Below are positions 17,153-29,700 of a stretch of 64,000 nt of DNA, piece after piece. The notes below the pieces were generated by a model. The model made no database searches and was not told the DNA's origin. It was given only the letters and a program-made list of their open reading frames with translations. Every line of letters begins with the position of its first letter. The stretch's first letter is position 1. Location of the stretch: NCBI RefSeq assembly GCF_052324685.1, contig NC_135213.1, positions 37,253,707 to 37,317,706 of the forward strand, read 5' to 3'. A program made the translations under genes and the position numbers. The DNA is from Brachyhypopomus gauderio (lineage: Eukaryota; Chordata; Actinopteri; Gymnotiformes; Hypopomidae).

Positions 17153-17452
17153 TCAATAGGCCATCAGCACTCGCTGGTCCGACTTGCTGGTGTCCTTGGG
17201 GTGTATGAGCGGAGCGTGCAGGGTAGTGACGAGTCTCACTGTGACTGTGGACCGAGGTGCGGGCAGATAAAATAAAGGCTCTTTGTTATTGGACTGCCTG
17301 CCCAGGCCCTCTCTGACCACGCTGCTGAGTGACAGGGTTTGTTTCATGGTTGCCATGGCGCTCACATGTCCGTCATGTACCCAGAGGCCTCTGCCATCAG
17401 GTAGACAAAGAGTTTGATTATAACCCCGATAGTGCTTCTGGTAGAGTGTCTG
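17153..17452 (-). CDS. Unrecognised coding-like terminal exon
   Basis: A 99-codon open stretch ending in TGA, bounded upstream by a plausible splice acceptor. On the minus strand a CTAAC branch-like word precedes TAGCAG, a tandem NAGNAG acceptor, and both choices keep the frame. An in-frame TAG lies just upstream, so the ORF opens where an exon would. Third codon positions are strongly G/C-biased compared with the AT-rich flanks (runs such as AGC AGC GTG GTC and CTG CAC GCT CCG CTC). The encoded peptide includes GLWVHDGHVSAM, SLSSVVREGLGRQ and HPKDTSKSDQRV and ends in LMAY. I do not recognise the family. It could be the last exon of an uncharacterised gene, or a relic. Confidence 0.4.
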   Translation of the reverse strand, partial: QTLYQKHYRGYNQTLCLPDGRGLWVHDGHVSAMATMKQTLSLSSVVREGLGRQSNNKEPLFYLPAPRSTVTVRLVTTLHAPLIHPKDTSKSDQRVLMAY

Positions 17453-18374
17453 CTAACAGCAGTTAGACACGCAAACAGACGCAGAGCTGACTCAGACCGA
17501 CTTTCGTATTTCGTTTAGGATACTGTGGCTCCGCTATGACGCCCAGCAACAAAAAGTTGCTTTGTTCTGGGGGGAATTTGTAAATGTCTTGAACGTTTGT
17601 TCAAACTTTTACTGGTCAGCTTTACTGAGGCCTCCAGCTGCTATCTGCTGAGCATAAATTACTCTTCATAACACATCACGCAGGACGGGAGAGTCTGTGA
17701 GATTGTAGTAATAGTGCGACATTCTGAAATAGCACAGGGCAGAATAACACAGACGTGAGACCTCAAATGTGAGCTATGTGCCAAAGCCCACACAGTCTCC
17801 GCTACTGACACACCTCACTGTGTGCACAGCGCCGTGCTGATAGAGGTTCTCTTATCCACCAGCACTCAACAGAAATGTGAAAATGTCTCAATAATCTTTA
17901 ACATCCCTTAACCAAACCGTAATCCTCAGATGTCCAGTGACTTTCACACTTCTATTTACCACCGTCACCTGTTGTTGTCCAGGATCCACAACCTGGACAT
18001 GAGCAGTGACTGTGCTTCGTATGCACTACACAAATACAACTGAACTTAACTAACCTTGGGGGTGGAGAAAATATTTTCAGAATTAGCACTCAGTGAGTTG
18101 TGCTACAGGACCTCAGAGTACCAAGAAGTCACTGGTTTCAGGCAACTGTTTCAGTCAAACCAGTTTCAGTCACCAGTTTCAATCAACAGTTTCAATTGAC
18201 ATGTTTCAGATGACAATCTGACTGAAGTAGAACGAACTATCCTCCGTTACTCTGGGAGACTCCAGAAACCCTCTCGACGGTGACGTGACTGAGTATAACG
18301 TCTACATGAAGTAGCCAGTGTTGGTAAAATTTACCCAGTGATGTTGTAATTCCTTGTAATAATTTATTAGTTAC

Positions 18375-18425
<51 letters not shown>

Positions 18426-18557
18426 CCTCACAGCATGGTTTGCGTTTGTTGAATACGGGATACTAACCCTACTGCATAGTACAATGGGGACCAGTATTCA
18501 GTATACAGTACATACTGAGTGCAGTATGCATCTTGTAGTCGGCCATTTTGAATGCAG
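17453..18557. other. Between the two coding-like segments; TA repeat, nothing else recognised
   Basis: If the flanking segments belong to one gene, this is its intron. It holds the TA microsatellite at 18376-18423. The part near 18480-18545 (CAGTATTCAGTATACAGTAC) is TACTGCA-rich, like the MITE at 28118-28445, and may be a fragment of a related repeat. Confidence 0.35.
18376..18423. repeat. (TA)n microsatellite
   Basis: About 24 TA dinucleotides in AT-rich intergenic sequence. Confidence 0.97.
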
Positions 18558-18683
18558 CCCTTAATTTGGTCCTAAAAAACTCTCTGTACAGGGGCTTCTC
18601 CCTCACGACCTCCTTAACCGCTGTTTCATATTGTTGGATGTAGGTGTTCGTATTGACAGCTAATGTGGACGACTGGCCAAGTT
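18558..18683 (-). CDS. Unrecognised coding-like segment, possible upstream exon
   Basis: On the minus strand a strong pyrimidine-rich acceptor (TTTGTTTTCCCCTCTAG) opens an ORF. It has a coding look: NTNTYIQQYETAVKEVV then REKPLYREFFRTKL, a predicted amphipathic helix. Towards 18545 the sequence turns into TACTGCA-rich repeat-like DNA, so the exon must end before that; a GTGAGG donor word lies inside (after KEV). It is on the same strand and upstream of the segment at 17153-17452, so the two could be consecutive exons. No family recognised; the right end is a guess. Confidence 0.25.
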
Positions 18684-21160
18684 CTAGAGGGGAAAACAAA
18701 GAGTATCAGAGCCATTTAAATATGGAACACCAATACTGCTCTCAGTTTCCTTGAAATGCAAATTATGTAAATGATATAGAATAACAATAACTAAAATAGA
18801 ACGCACTTAAAATGCACAAGAGAATACCATGGGTCAGTTATGAAAGAAGCCCTGAAATATAATGTACGTTTGTCTATGCAAAAACCAACCAAGAGTTGGC
18901 CCATAATCACTTTGAATAAATGCAAAAACCCGCAGATGTCAGGAGACCTATGTAAACATATTTTTCCAATTATTTTCCAGTGTTTAGAGTCTTGCATTGT
19001 TTTACCTTGGCGTGAAAAGCTGCAACACTTACTAGTAATTATTCTATAAAGTGCCAAAAAGAGGTTGTGAATTTGGGAATTGAGACGGGAATTTGGAAAC
19101 TTTAAACTCAGTTCTTATATAACTGACACTTTTATTATTGAACTATGGCTGAACATACATTTGCATCGATCACGTGAACAATGTAAGGACTTGTGAGTAG
19201 TCATACAATACTTAACAACGCATGATGGAAGTGAAATATCTGTCAACTTGGGTATAATTACGTACTCTAAGACTCCCCTTTTCATTCATGGCCCTGTGTC
19301 ACTGTATGCGTGAGACTTGAATGCTCTTTGCAAAGAGCTTGCAAATAAATACAAAAGACTTGGTTCTGTTCTTCAACAATCAAACTCTAATAGTGGCTTA
19401 AACAACCCAGTTGGGACACATCAATCTACATATGAACAGAAACAAAATAAATCAATGGTAAAAAAATGAATAAATGAAGTGATTATGATTGTGAATGCTT
19501 ATATATTTCATTATATTTACTAACACATAAAATAATAATGTTTCTAAGCAAATGCCAAGACTTAATCTCCTTCTGAAATACAGACACAGGTTTAATTGTT
19601 ATGCATTTCTGTACACACTTAAATTTATTTAATGCTTGTTAAAGGTTACCATTTGCTGGTATGTAACAGGACCTGAACTCCTTTAGGCATTTAGTCAAAA
19701 CACATGCCATGTCCACCACAAAACATCTATCTTCGTCAACAGAATGATTACTCTCGTTAATAGCATGTCCTACCTGACCTTTCAAACTTTTTTGAAGAAA
19801 GCTGTAAATGATGTATTTCTTTGTGTACTGAGAGAACGTGGCAACCAGGATGTAACACGGGGTGTACAGCAGTCTTTAATTTGAACAGATCATGCGAGTG
19901 AATTAAACAGTCCAGTCACCCAACACACTCGTTTCATTTCAACATTTAAATGACATCCCTAAGTACTGTATCAGTTATGTCTCTTTTTGCTAGTGCTAAT
20001 GATAATAACTCACTAGCTACTATTTCAGCCCTGAAATTTATTTTACGGCTGCCCTCAGGTGGACACAACATATGGCCTCGTGATGACGTCTACCCAAATG
20101 GAGATTTTTACTCATGGAAAAATGCTATCAATGCTTTATGAAGTTACATCACCATGTCAGTAAGGAAACAGATGTTCATGAATTGATTCTTCCGTAAGAA
20201 CTTCGTGCGTAGTACCAGGCCAGACGACACACAAGCACGCATAGAAAACATTTGACGCCAATCTAAATTACAACACAGTGATGTGGAATCCCCCATGTCT
20301 GGCTTTTGAACTCTCTGAGGTAGATAGATAGCTGTTGCCAAGGGTTCTCAATCTGCCACCAGAGATTGGGAGAATGATGTGGTTCTGAAGCGCACGGACA
20401 TATTTATTTCTTCTTGTGATCTTATCAGTACTTGTATAGTCTACTTACAGTCATCATTTTCGTAAGTAGTGAGTGTTTTGAAATATGCACAAACTTGCTG
20501 TCCCAGACTAATAAAATTAGTGAATCAGTCATTTCAGTTTGTTATTATCTTTATTTAAACAAGACATTGTCCCATTTGTGCAACACTAGTGCTTGCTCTC
20601 TGAGAGAATTAGTATTTCCAATACAATAATTCAATTGTTTTGTGTAAGTCAAGAGACACTGCCACAGAACTCTTAATATCTTATTATCTTCTTATTAAGA
20701 TAAATGATGTCACTCATTTCTCTCAAACATGCCTTCCACATATTGAAGAGGCACTTAAGGTTTTCATAATAATATTTAAAAAACAAATAAAGTATTTAAG
20801 TCTTATATAATAAAAGTCACTGAGGTAGAAACTGGGTATTCCATATGCATATGTAGCACATGTTCTTCCTTCTGAAGATATTTCACTTTTTTTACTAAAG
20901 CAAAAAATAAAATAAAATAAATCCATATTTCAGTCTAGGATGAACCAGAAAGGCACTATTCATCTCATCCATTGAAAATCTCTTTTTGTAACTGACATAC
21001 ATAAGAATAGGTTGATTGTTCTGTCACAGTTATCAAGGGAATCAAATAACATTTCACAAGCACTGTTTGAATCCAGTACAAAAGCAAACACACAAACACT
21101 TTTAGACCCACACTAAATAAATAAATTTCTTTCTTTTCATTGGACATTATTCAATCACTG
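18684..21160. other. Intergenic / gcnt4 3' side, nothing recognised
   Basis: AT-rich sequence. It must include the gcnt4 3' UTR just left of 21161. No coding-like ORF or defined repeat ends were found. Confidence 0.4.
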
Positions 21161-22432
21161 TCAACGTTTTTTCTTTTCCGCAAGTTTCTCCTCGAGACAT
21201 TTAATAAGGAAAGGGTCAACCTTGGGGTCAAATTTGTTTGCAAACCAGTGGCCATACTCCAATAACCACCGGAGCTCTGCGGCTCCATAGATGCAGACAC
21301 TACGCATGTGCATCCCGGTACACGGGGGATACAGAGACTCTTCCAGGTAGTTCCACTTCACCAGCCTGGTCTTGCTCTGCAGGTCAGTGACGTCAGGAGC
21401 GGAGCGAGGAATCTCTCCGGGCACCCCGGGCACCCGCACCAGCGTGGCCCAGAAGTGCTCGTCCGGAGAATACGTATCGGCCGACCACTCGAGAAAATCT
21501 TTTGCTAGGTGGCTGGTCTGCACATAGTGGACAAAATCATGCGAAAGTACGAAGTAGGCACTTCCTATAAACATCTCAATGTCATGTGGTGGAGGGCTTT
21601 TGGTAAATGTAGTCCTAACGGGTAATCTCTGGTACTCGTAGGGCACCTCCTGTAGTTCATACTGGAAGCTGAAACGCTCTTTCTTCAAGTCGCTCGGCCG
21701 GCTCGTCTCCAGCATGTTTGCACCATCTAACTTCTTCAGCTCCCCCACCAGCTCATGGTTGGACTTGAGTGGGAAGTCTTGCCCACACAGGTTAATAACA
21801 TATTTCCACTTGACCTCCGAACTCATTAGGTCTGACAGACAATTGAGGTCAGCACTGAGTCTTGTGATGTGTGCATAGTGCACTGACTCCAGTTTGGAGG
21901 CGATTATGATGTTTGGAAAACACTTGGCCAGGTTTTTCACTGCCGCGATGAACGCCCTGGAGGATTTCTGATCATAATGAACGCAGTATATATTATGTGG
22001 TGCGTAGATGGCTCTAATAATCCTCTCCACCATGGGCATGTTCTTGTGCACCACTAAAGAATAGGCCAGTGGAAAGTCTCGTTCTTCTTCAGTCACCGTA
22101 ATGTCATCGTAACCCCTTGCCTTGCTATATTTTTGACAATTCTCGGTGAAGGATGCAATGCTTTCATCATCTAAATCCACAATGTCTTTGCGCCTTAGCT
22201 CCAACGTCTTGCCAATTTCCACTGGATCCAGCTGGTAAACGGCTGTACAGTCAATGGCATCTTTGTTGGCCTGAGTTCTGGTTGATCTTCCTGTAATTCC
22301 ATAAGGATCGATGTAGAATTTGTTCTTCATTAAAACCTTGACGTAAACAAGCTTCAGAGCACACACTGTGAACAATATTGCAAATAGTAGGTAGAACTTG
22401 TGTCTCCGCAAAGCAACACATCTCCTTTTCAT
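21161..22432 (-). CDS. gcnt4: Core-2 beta-1,6-N-acetylglucosaminyltransferase 4
   Basis: Golgi type II glycosyltransferase (family GT14) that adds beta-1,6-GlcNAc to core-1 O-glycans, making the core-2 branch of mucins. The whole protein (423 aa) is in one exon, as in the vertebrate family. I start at MKRRC because a splice acceptor (TTTTGCCACAG) lies two bases upstream of that ATG; the longer in-frame start at 22474 would be intronic. A signal anchor spans about residues 13-31 ([19 protein letters not shown]). Family blocks seen: [107 protein letters not shown] and the C-terminal [11 protein letters not shown]. Its neighbours fam169a and ankrd31 are the same as in human. No defects seen. Confidence 0.96.
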   Translation of the reverse strand: MKRRCVALRRHKFYLLFAILFTVCALKLVYVKVLMKNKFYIDPYGITGRSTRTQANKDAIDCTAVYQLDPVEIGKTLELRRKDIVDLDDESIASFTENCQKYSKARGYDDITVTEEERDFPLAYSLVVHKNMPMVERIIRAIYAPHNIYCVHYDQKSSRAFIAAVKNLAKCFPNIIIASKLESVHYAHITRLSADLNCLSDLMSSEVKWKYVINLCGQDFPLKSNHELVGELKKLDGANMLETSRPSDLKKERFSFQYELQEVPYEYQRLPVRTTFTKSPPPHDIEMFIGSAYFVLSHDFVHYVQTSHLAKDFLEWSADTYSPDEHFWATLVRVPGVPGEIPRSAPDVTDLQSKTRLVKWNYLEESLYPPCTGMHMRSVCIYGAAELRWLLEYGHWFANKFDPKVDPFLIKCLEEKLAEKKKR

Positions 22433-23173
22433 TCTGTGGCAAAAAACAAAAAAAACAGTGAGACACGTAGTCATTCTTCTCTTATCTTCACAAATTCTAT
22501 GAAAATAACTTCATCTGGTTTAATCATTTAGGTATTATCTAGTTCAAACAATTCAATGCATCGGTCATATATATGGGTCAAAACATATCAACATGTAATT
22601 TGTATAGACTTCATGTGCTTGGTCTTCTATTCCCAATAAACAAACTGATTCCGTATTTCCTGTATACACAACTCATTCATATAAGCATGCTTCTTTCTTT
22701 ACTGATGTCAGCTAACCAGTAGGAACTACTTAATCTTTAAAGTCTTGCGCAACACTCTTAAAGCAGGTACCTCTCCTACCTTGGACTCTAGAAATGTGCC
22801 ACGTGCCATCAAAATCTCCAACCTGTTGGAGGAATAAATCGTATAAATAAGCTGAAATACATTCTTCTGTCTTATATCTACATTAGATCAGACTGCGGTC
22901 CGCTTTCACCTGCATTATGTGTTCGTGTCTTCAGGAGGTAAAACCATAAGAACCAAAATATTAGTGTTAAGGGAACGACCTAAAACATTTAAGTGAGTCT
23001 TTTCACTACGACAGAAACAATATGCACTTTGTAGCCTAAATACACATTACACGACAATAAATACACAATAAAAGATGAATTATAAACGCACGTGATAAAC
23101 AAATATCCCGATATTCAAAACGTTAAGCATTTGTTCTAAACTGTAATCTAAATCCGTGTTATCACGCACTTAC
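22433..23173 (-). other. gcnt4 5' UTR intron
   Basis: Bounded by a donor-like ATGTAAGTG (minus strand; GT at 23172-23173) and the acceptor just before the CDS. The interior is AT-rich with no further features that I can support. An additional untranslated exon inside it is possible. Confidence 0.5.
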
Positions 23174-23420
23174 ATTTAAGACCTCGGCTTGTGTTTTTTA
23201 AGAAAACGAGTTTAGTTTTCGCTCGTCTAGCACGAGAAGGTCCTCCATTCGCCCTCCGTTCCTGTCGTTTAACTCGGAATCAGAAGAACGAGTTCAGGAG
23301 CTGCTGATTTATCTGCTGACGGCAGCGAGTGTGAGGTGGACGGACAGTGGGCGTGGCCTAGGCAGCAGTCCATGGTCAGTCGAGCAGGTTACATGGCCCC
23401 GCCCACAAACGCGGTTAACT
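23174..23420 (-). promoter_or_regulatory. gcnt4 first exon and CpG-rich promoter
   Basis: A CpG-enriched block directly upstream of a good splice donor on the minus strand, followed by GTGGGCGTGGCC and GGGGCGGGGCC-like GC boxes (around 23345-23405). It fits a TATA-less promoter with a non-coding first exon of gcnt4. The transcription start is not fixed. It also lies only 350 bp from the ankrd31 stop codon, so the two genes are tightly packed. Confidence 0.5.
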
Positions 23421-23776
23421 ACATACAGTAAACTGCAAAAACTTTTAAGACCCACAGAATTGAAAAGACTGAAACTAGGCTATAGAAGAGTTTGAAAGGC
23501 AGAGCCCAAGAGAAACACATTCATTTAAACTTCATATCAGTCATAATAATATTACCAATTACCAAATAATATTACCAACACTACGATGAGGCCAAACGTT
23601 TTAGATTTTGTCATAACCAGTTTAATTATCAAACAAGTGACATAAATTACTGTTTAACAAACACCGCCTAACAACGCTGTAACAAAACATTTATTACAAG
23701 GATTACAGGGATATCTTTGTGGATCTTTCAGGTCCAGATTATCACAGGAATTTTAATCTTCCTCTAATGTAGCGCT

Positions 23777-26700
23777 TCAAAATTCCCAGTCTTCATTACG
23801 TATGAATAAGTCCCAGTATTTGTCCATGATGGCACAAGGCATGAACTCCTCATCACTGACCAGGCGCACAGTGTAGATGTCCAGGAAACTTCTGTTTGTT
23901 TCTGCCAAGAAAAAGGTCAGCGTTTCCATTGTATTAGGTCAACAATATCATCTAATTTACCTTTCATTAATCATCTAATTTACCTTTCACCAATAAATGT
24001 ATGCCTATAAGGGCACCAGCATTTCTCTTTAAATTAAATATTAAGCAACGTACTCAAAATAACACTTATTTATTTCATCCAGCATACTAAAACTTTCCTT
24101 TTGATACTAATCTTGGTTGGCAGATATGAGAATTTTGCAGGGGCGTGTGTGTCTGTGGTGATGAATGGCGCTAAAGCAGCCTCCAACCACAGCACTGTAC
24201 CTCCAACACTCCCAGCCGCACCGCACACCGGTGGGTGTCCTGTACCAGTGGGTTTCCACGCACGCTCCAGCGGCCGCTGCGGTCTCTTTTCAACACTCAA
24301 TCCGGCGGTTACAGTGTAATCCCACAGTGACCGTGACTGATACGTTACCTGTAAAACGAGGACGGGTTTGACTGACTGAGCCATGTTTCATACACCAACA
24401 GCCAGACCGCAGTCTCATGAAGATTTCTGAAGTGTTTGTTATACTAGGCAAGCGCCAAGCGATCCAGGCCAAATGACGGTTAGCTTTACTCTTTACTGTA
24501 CTCTCTGCTGAGAGCATCACTTTTCCGTGCAATCCCCATTCCCAAAAAACGAACCAACAGATGCCTCTGAACATATTTTGAATCCAAAAATATTTTTTGG
24601 ACACAAATGAACATCCTGACTTGTCACAAAGGCCTAGGACAGTCCAGTGATGATCCGAGCCCTGCCGCTGAGGACTCTGACCTTCTCCCAAGCAGAAGTT
24701 GTGGAGACGGGGCCACCCAGAACATCGCTGACCCACTCCTCTGGAAGGAGGAAGAGCTTCCCGTCGCCGTCTCTGATGGAGCCATCCTGCAAGAGAGAGG
24801 CCTTGTGGCACGATCCCTTGAAACAAAACACAAACATAAAAGGATTATTCTTAAAATGTATGCAATTAAAATGTTTCAGAGATCACTAAAGTCAGTTTGC
24901 TGCTAAGTGGCATATGTAATAGTGACAGAAAAATTGCACAGAAATTGTAGTACCATTAGCGTTAGCTCCAAAGTGCTCTCCTCAGGTTGAATAACTCCTT
25001 TACTGATTAGACTTCTCAAAGTGCTGCCGTCACAATCTGGCCCTGCATATTCTGACCGTACATTAGGATAAGCTGTGTTTGAGATAACACTCTCACTTTC
25101 AGGAGTCCCTCGTGTCGTAGCAGTCTGGGAAAGAGTAAGAGCTGTTTGGCATCCTGAAGCAGCAGCAGACGACACCTGCAGAGAAAGCGCTGGCCGGCGT
25201 TTTGGGCCCTTTTGGCCCGATGTTGCCTGTTCGTGAGCAGATGCTGATGTCCTTTTAGTGGCGCTCTTGGGGTTTTTTTTCTGGACTTTTACCTGTTGCT
25301 GTGCCAAACACAAGAAAGTCGGTTCGGGTGTTAAATTCATAGGCGTTGCACAACTTTCCATGACAAAACCTTCTATGATGTCACTACTATAAATCACAAA
25401 TCCAGTCGGATGAGCAGAGAGTGGCGCGTGTTGTTTGACGGCGTGCCCATAGGAGGGACCTGGAACCAGAGCAAACACAGGTGTGGTGCTCACCGAGGAC
25501 TTGGTAGCAGGATCTGTAAACACGGCTTCTCCTCTTTTGGAACCTGACTCACTGACTTCTGTACATTTAGTACATCCTGACTGATTTTGTGGTTTAGAGA
25601 CACATAAATGTGTCTCTGCGGCAACTGGAAGTGAGTAACTATGTTCCCACGTATTGGTACTCTCCTCGTGGTCAGTGTAAGACTGTCGGTCAGGCCGGTC
25701 AAGGTTCAGCACCGAGGAACCCGAAGGGTTAATCTGCAGAGAAGCAGGTTGACCAGGAGTGACGGACTTGGCTGGCCGCTGGTGTTTGAACGTCACTTTG
25801 TGCTTCAGCTCATTCTGCTTCTGGAGGAGAGCGAGTAGTTTCTTCTGACGACACGCCAGATCCATCAGGAGTTCCCTCAACTCGCCCTGACGGAAAGAGT
25901 CAGGCGCTACCCTGCGATTTAAATCACGCACGCTGATGACATCTTTGTACACTTCTTGGCATACTTATTATCAAGTGTAAAGTGAAAACACACATTTCCT
26001 TTTTTTGTGTGTATAAATAAGCACTCACCTATACAATTTAGTTAAATCGTTCTTCTCTGCCTGTTGTTTAAGGAGCACTTCATTCATCACGTGCTGCGTC
26101 TCTGATAAGGCGTCAGTAAATCTGTCTACGTCCAGTACAATGAGGACAAGGAGTCTTTACTTCATCAGCATACAAGGACTGGCCTTCAACTATTACATTT
26201 TCAAGTTATCATATGTAAAAGCATAAACATTCACACTGTAAAGCATTATAACTTTGTGGAGATTGACAATATCTGGCAGCCAACTCACACTGCCTGACGT
26301 ACTAATTTATAGTTGCCGGTATGTGCAAAGAATGTTTTCAATATAAAGAAAAAAAATTACCACAGTCTTCAGGATCTCTAAGTTCCCAGATGGACAACTC
26401 TGACTGCTTGTGTTCCACTTCTTCAAGTGTTAGCTTTATGGCTTGAGACCGATCTGGCCCAAACTAGATATTATTTTTAAAATGATAAAATGTTTAAATC
26501 ATAAGCATGTGTATGATGTTATAAAATGTTATGTAGTGGACTAAAAAAGGCTGTTACTGACTTGGATCGAGTCTTCATCACCTCCAGCATGGCCTCCTTG
26601 GGTTCTTCTCAGCTGTTTTGCTATGTCATCTTCACAGCAAGAGCAGGCAGAAGGTGGTCTATGAACTCGGTGGTCTGAAATAACGATTTAAGATTATCAC

Positions 26701-29700
26701 ATTTGTGTCCAATGTTTTATCACTGTGCCTATCAGTTTATGGCAATGACATTACCCTGCAACACATGCTCACAGGTCGAAGGGTCAGAGGTCGAAGGTTC
26801 AGACCCGTGCTTGGGAGACTCAGGTGGCTGTTCAGGTGCAAGAGGTCCTTTAAAGGTTGACAGCAACTCTCTGATGTTGTCGTGGACGGCGAGGTCCAAG
26901 GCTGTTTGTCCATTCATGTTCTTGTCATGAGGGTTGGAGCCAAACTGGAGAAGGAGCTTCACAACCTGCACATGAATGCAACAACCTCATCAGGGTATAT
27001 ACAGAGATTCTTAAGTTGAATTTAATACCTTTTTAATACCTACAAAATATTTTTTTAATACCAGCATGACTGTATTAAAAAATAGTACCAGTGGTTACTG
27101 AAGTGGCCTCTCGGTTGTTGCTAACCACTGGCCTAAGCCAGTCTTTAAACAGGCATGAAAATGGGTCAGGGGTTTAAAAAGGTGAGAAGACTGGGAGGGG
27201 GAGTGAGGGGGGGGGGGGGGGGGGGGGGGGGGGTTGACAGGTGACGGCACGGGGATACGGCGATTACCATTACGTCTTATTTTATGTCACCGTTAACTAC
27301 ACGGGGTTGACGCGAACTTAATAGGCTCATCTATCTACCTATTTATCACAAGAGCTTGTGGCTCTGACAGTGTTCAACGCTGTAGCGAACGGCAGTAACT
27401 TTGTTTTACCGCGAAATGTGAAACCGGTACCCCCCCCCCCCTCCGGATCTACACGATTCGCGTAGGTCACCCTTTTCAACTTCAATACGGCGAATTTCGC
27501 CGAAAGGTGAGATTTTCATGCCTGTTTAAATCCCATAAGTGTTTCGCTAACAGGTTTGGCGGCAAACCAGCCGGTATTTAGGTGACTGGCGCATGCGCGA
27601 ACAAATATCAGGTCGCGTCATATCACTGCTAGCAACATATAAATAAATCTAATTTAAGGAGTTTTAGGAGAAAGGCCTGTACATAACACATATTCAAAAA
27701 CGTCTAGGCAGTTGGATGAGCGTTGGAAAATTTAATACCTCGTCAGATTATTTACCTTTATTTACTACCTTTTAATACTTTTTACAACCCCGCGGACACC
27801 CTGCTCATGTACCTTTACGTGGTCAACACACACACACACACGTGTGTGTGTATATATATACAGTATATATGTTGCATATATAAAGCTGTTCACCTCGCAG
27901 TGTCCAGAAGAGACGGCGTCATGGAGAGGGGTGAGTCCCTCGAGTCCCCTGCACGTCACATCCGCCCCAGCCGTCAGCAGCAGCTCCACCACGCCCACGT
28001 GACCTTCAGCACTGGCCTCGTGTAAGGCTGTCCATCCTGACCACGAGACACAGCTTACAGGTTCTTACCACACCTGCAGGCATTATAACTTAATCTATTT
28101 AAATAACGGGACACATTGGCTGTGTTCAAAATAGACTACTACATACTGGATACTGCATACTGGACTCAGTGTATACTGGATACTGCATACTGGTCCTCGT
28201 AGTAGTATGCAACAAAAGCAAAGCACACTACGGGGTCACGTGAACATAGCGTTGCATGATGGGATGCAGTACACCACGAAGATAGCTCTGTTCGCGTACT
28301 GGAATATTTTGCGGAAGTAGTAGGTCATCCGGGTATGTTTCGCGTACTGGAAATTTTCATTTTGGTCACATACTGCAGACGACATACTGATTTGGGGCTC
28401 GATCAGTACGCCAGTAGTATGTAGTAGGCTATTTCGAACACAGCCATTGAACGTGTGTCGGTGTTGGGACATAATAATGTGTTGCTTTATGATATGGGTT
28501 AGATGTACCGTAAACTTTTTTTTGGCTAACCTGCATTGTCTGAATGGTTTACATTGATGCCAGCTTCAATTAGGCTTTTAGTCCAGGCCAAGTCTCCTTT
28601 TCTGCAGGCGTAATGTAAGTACGTCTCTCCTAGACCGATTCTCCTATGGAGTCTTCTCTGGGAGATCTTTAAAGCGGGTTTTGTGGCTACATTGTAAAAA
28701 GGTTAAAACATATTACAATACCTGCTGGTTGTTTGGGTCCACACACACACACACATATGGGAAGAATACTATCTGTGATATCACCTGCGCTAGGCGTTCT
28801 GACCCTGCGGGCCTTCTTGTGTTTGCGTTTGGATGGGACCTCCTCTACTTTTCCTGTCCTCTGCTCCTTTCTCTGCCGACTCACTGTATCAGTGTGCGAG
28901 ACCTCTACATTTGCAGCTATGTGGCGACGCTCTTGTCCCGCTGTCTCTGTACCCTGACTGTCGTCTAGTTCTGAAACCAAACACAAGGGCTCGAGTGCCT
29001 TTTCTGTTAGTGCGCCGACAAAGATCTCTGTGTGCGATGGGTCAATTATGTCCTCTGGCTGTTTTCCACTGTTGGAGTTCCCGGGAGCTTCGTACCAGTC
29101 GTTCTGCTCGCCGTTTCTTTGTCCGTCCCAAATGCTGAGTGCTGGAGTTTGCTTCAGGCCTTTCTGGATGGTTGCATCTTCTTCAACCCTGCCACAGGTC
29201 TGTTCCAGCTCTTCAATGACTGTGCAGTCTGAATCCCCGAAACTGTCCGATTCATTTTCCACACGAGCGTTACTATTTCTCACACACTCCACGAACGCTC
29301 GAGTCCCAGTGGGCCCAGCGTGAGGACGTAAGTCCATCTGGGATCCTCTATTGTCCTCCAGGTGCTGGATTTGTTTGATGGGCGTGTCTGACTTACCACT
29401 CAGTGAAGATTGGTGAAAATCAGGTTTTGCAAAGGTCAGTACATTCAAGGCTTGCTTTTCAGAGCATGCCACTCGGTTTGCAAGACTCTTTAACGTGTCT
29501 GTGCTGGTTTCACTGGTAAAGGTCAGTGGCAAAGATTTCTGCTTTTCTTGGTCAAAACATGACTGGACTCTGACTGACTGGCTTAATGTGTGACTACTTG
29601 AATCAGTCATTGTAAGCTGCTCACGATGTGATTTTGTCTGCCCTAAGAGTGCCTCTCTCACCCGGGGCTCCGGGCTGCACGTGAGCCCCTGGTCAAGAAC

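Noticed and set aside
21308-21508. Plus-strand ORF inside gcnt4
   Set aside because: Antisense shadow of conserved coding sequence.
22433-22474. Upstream in-frame ATG for gcnt4 adding 14 residues
   Set aside because: A splice acceptor lies between it and MKRRC, so the upstream codons are intronic.
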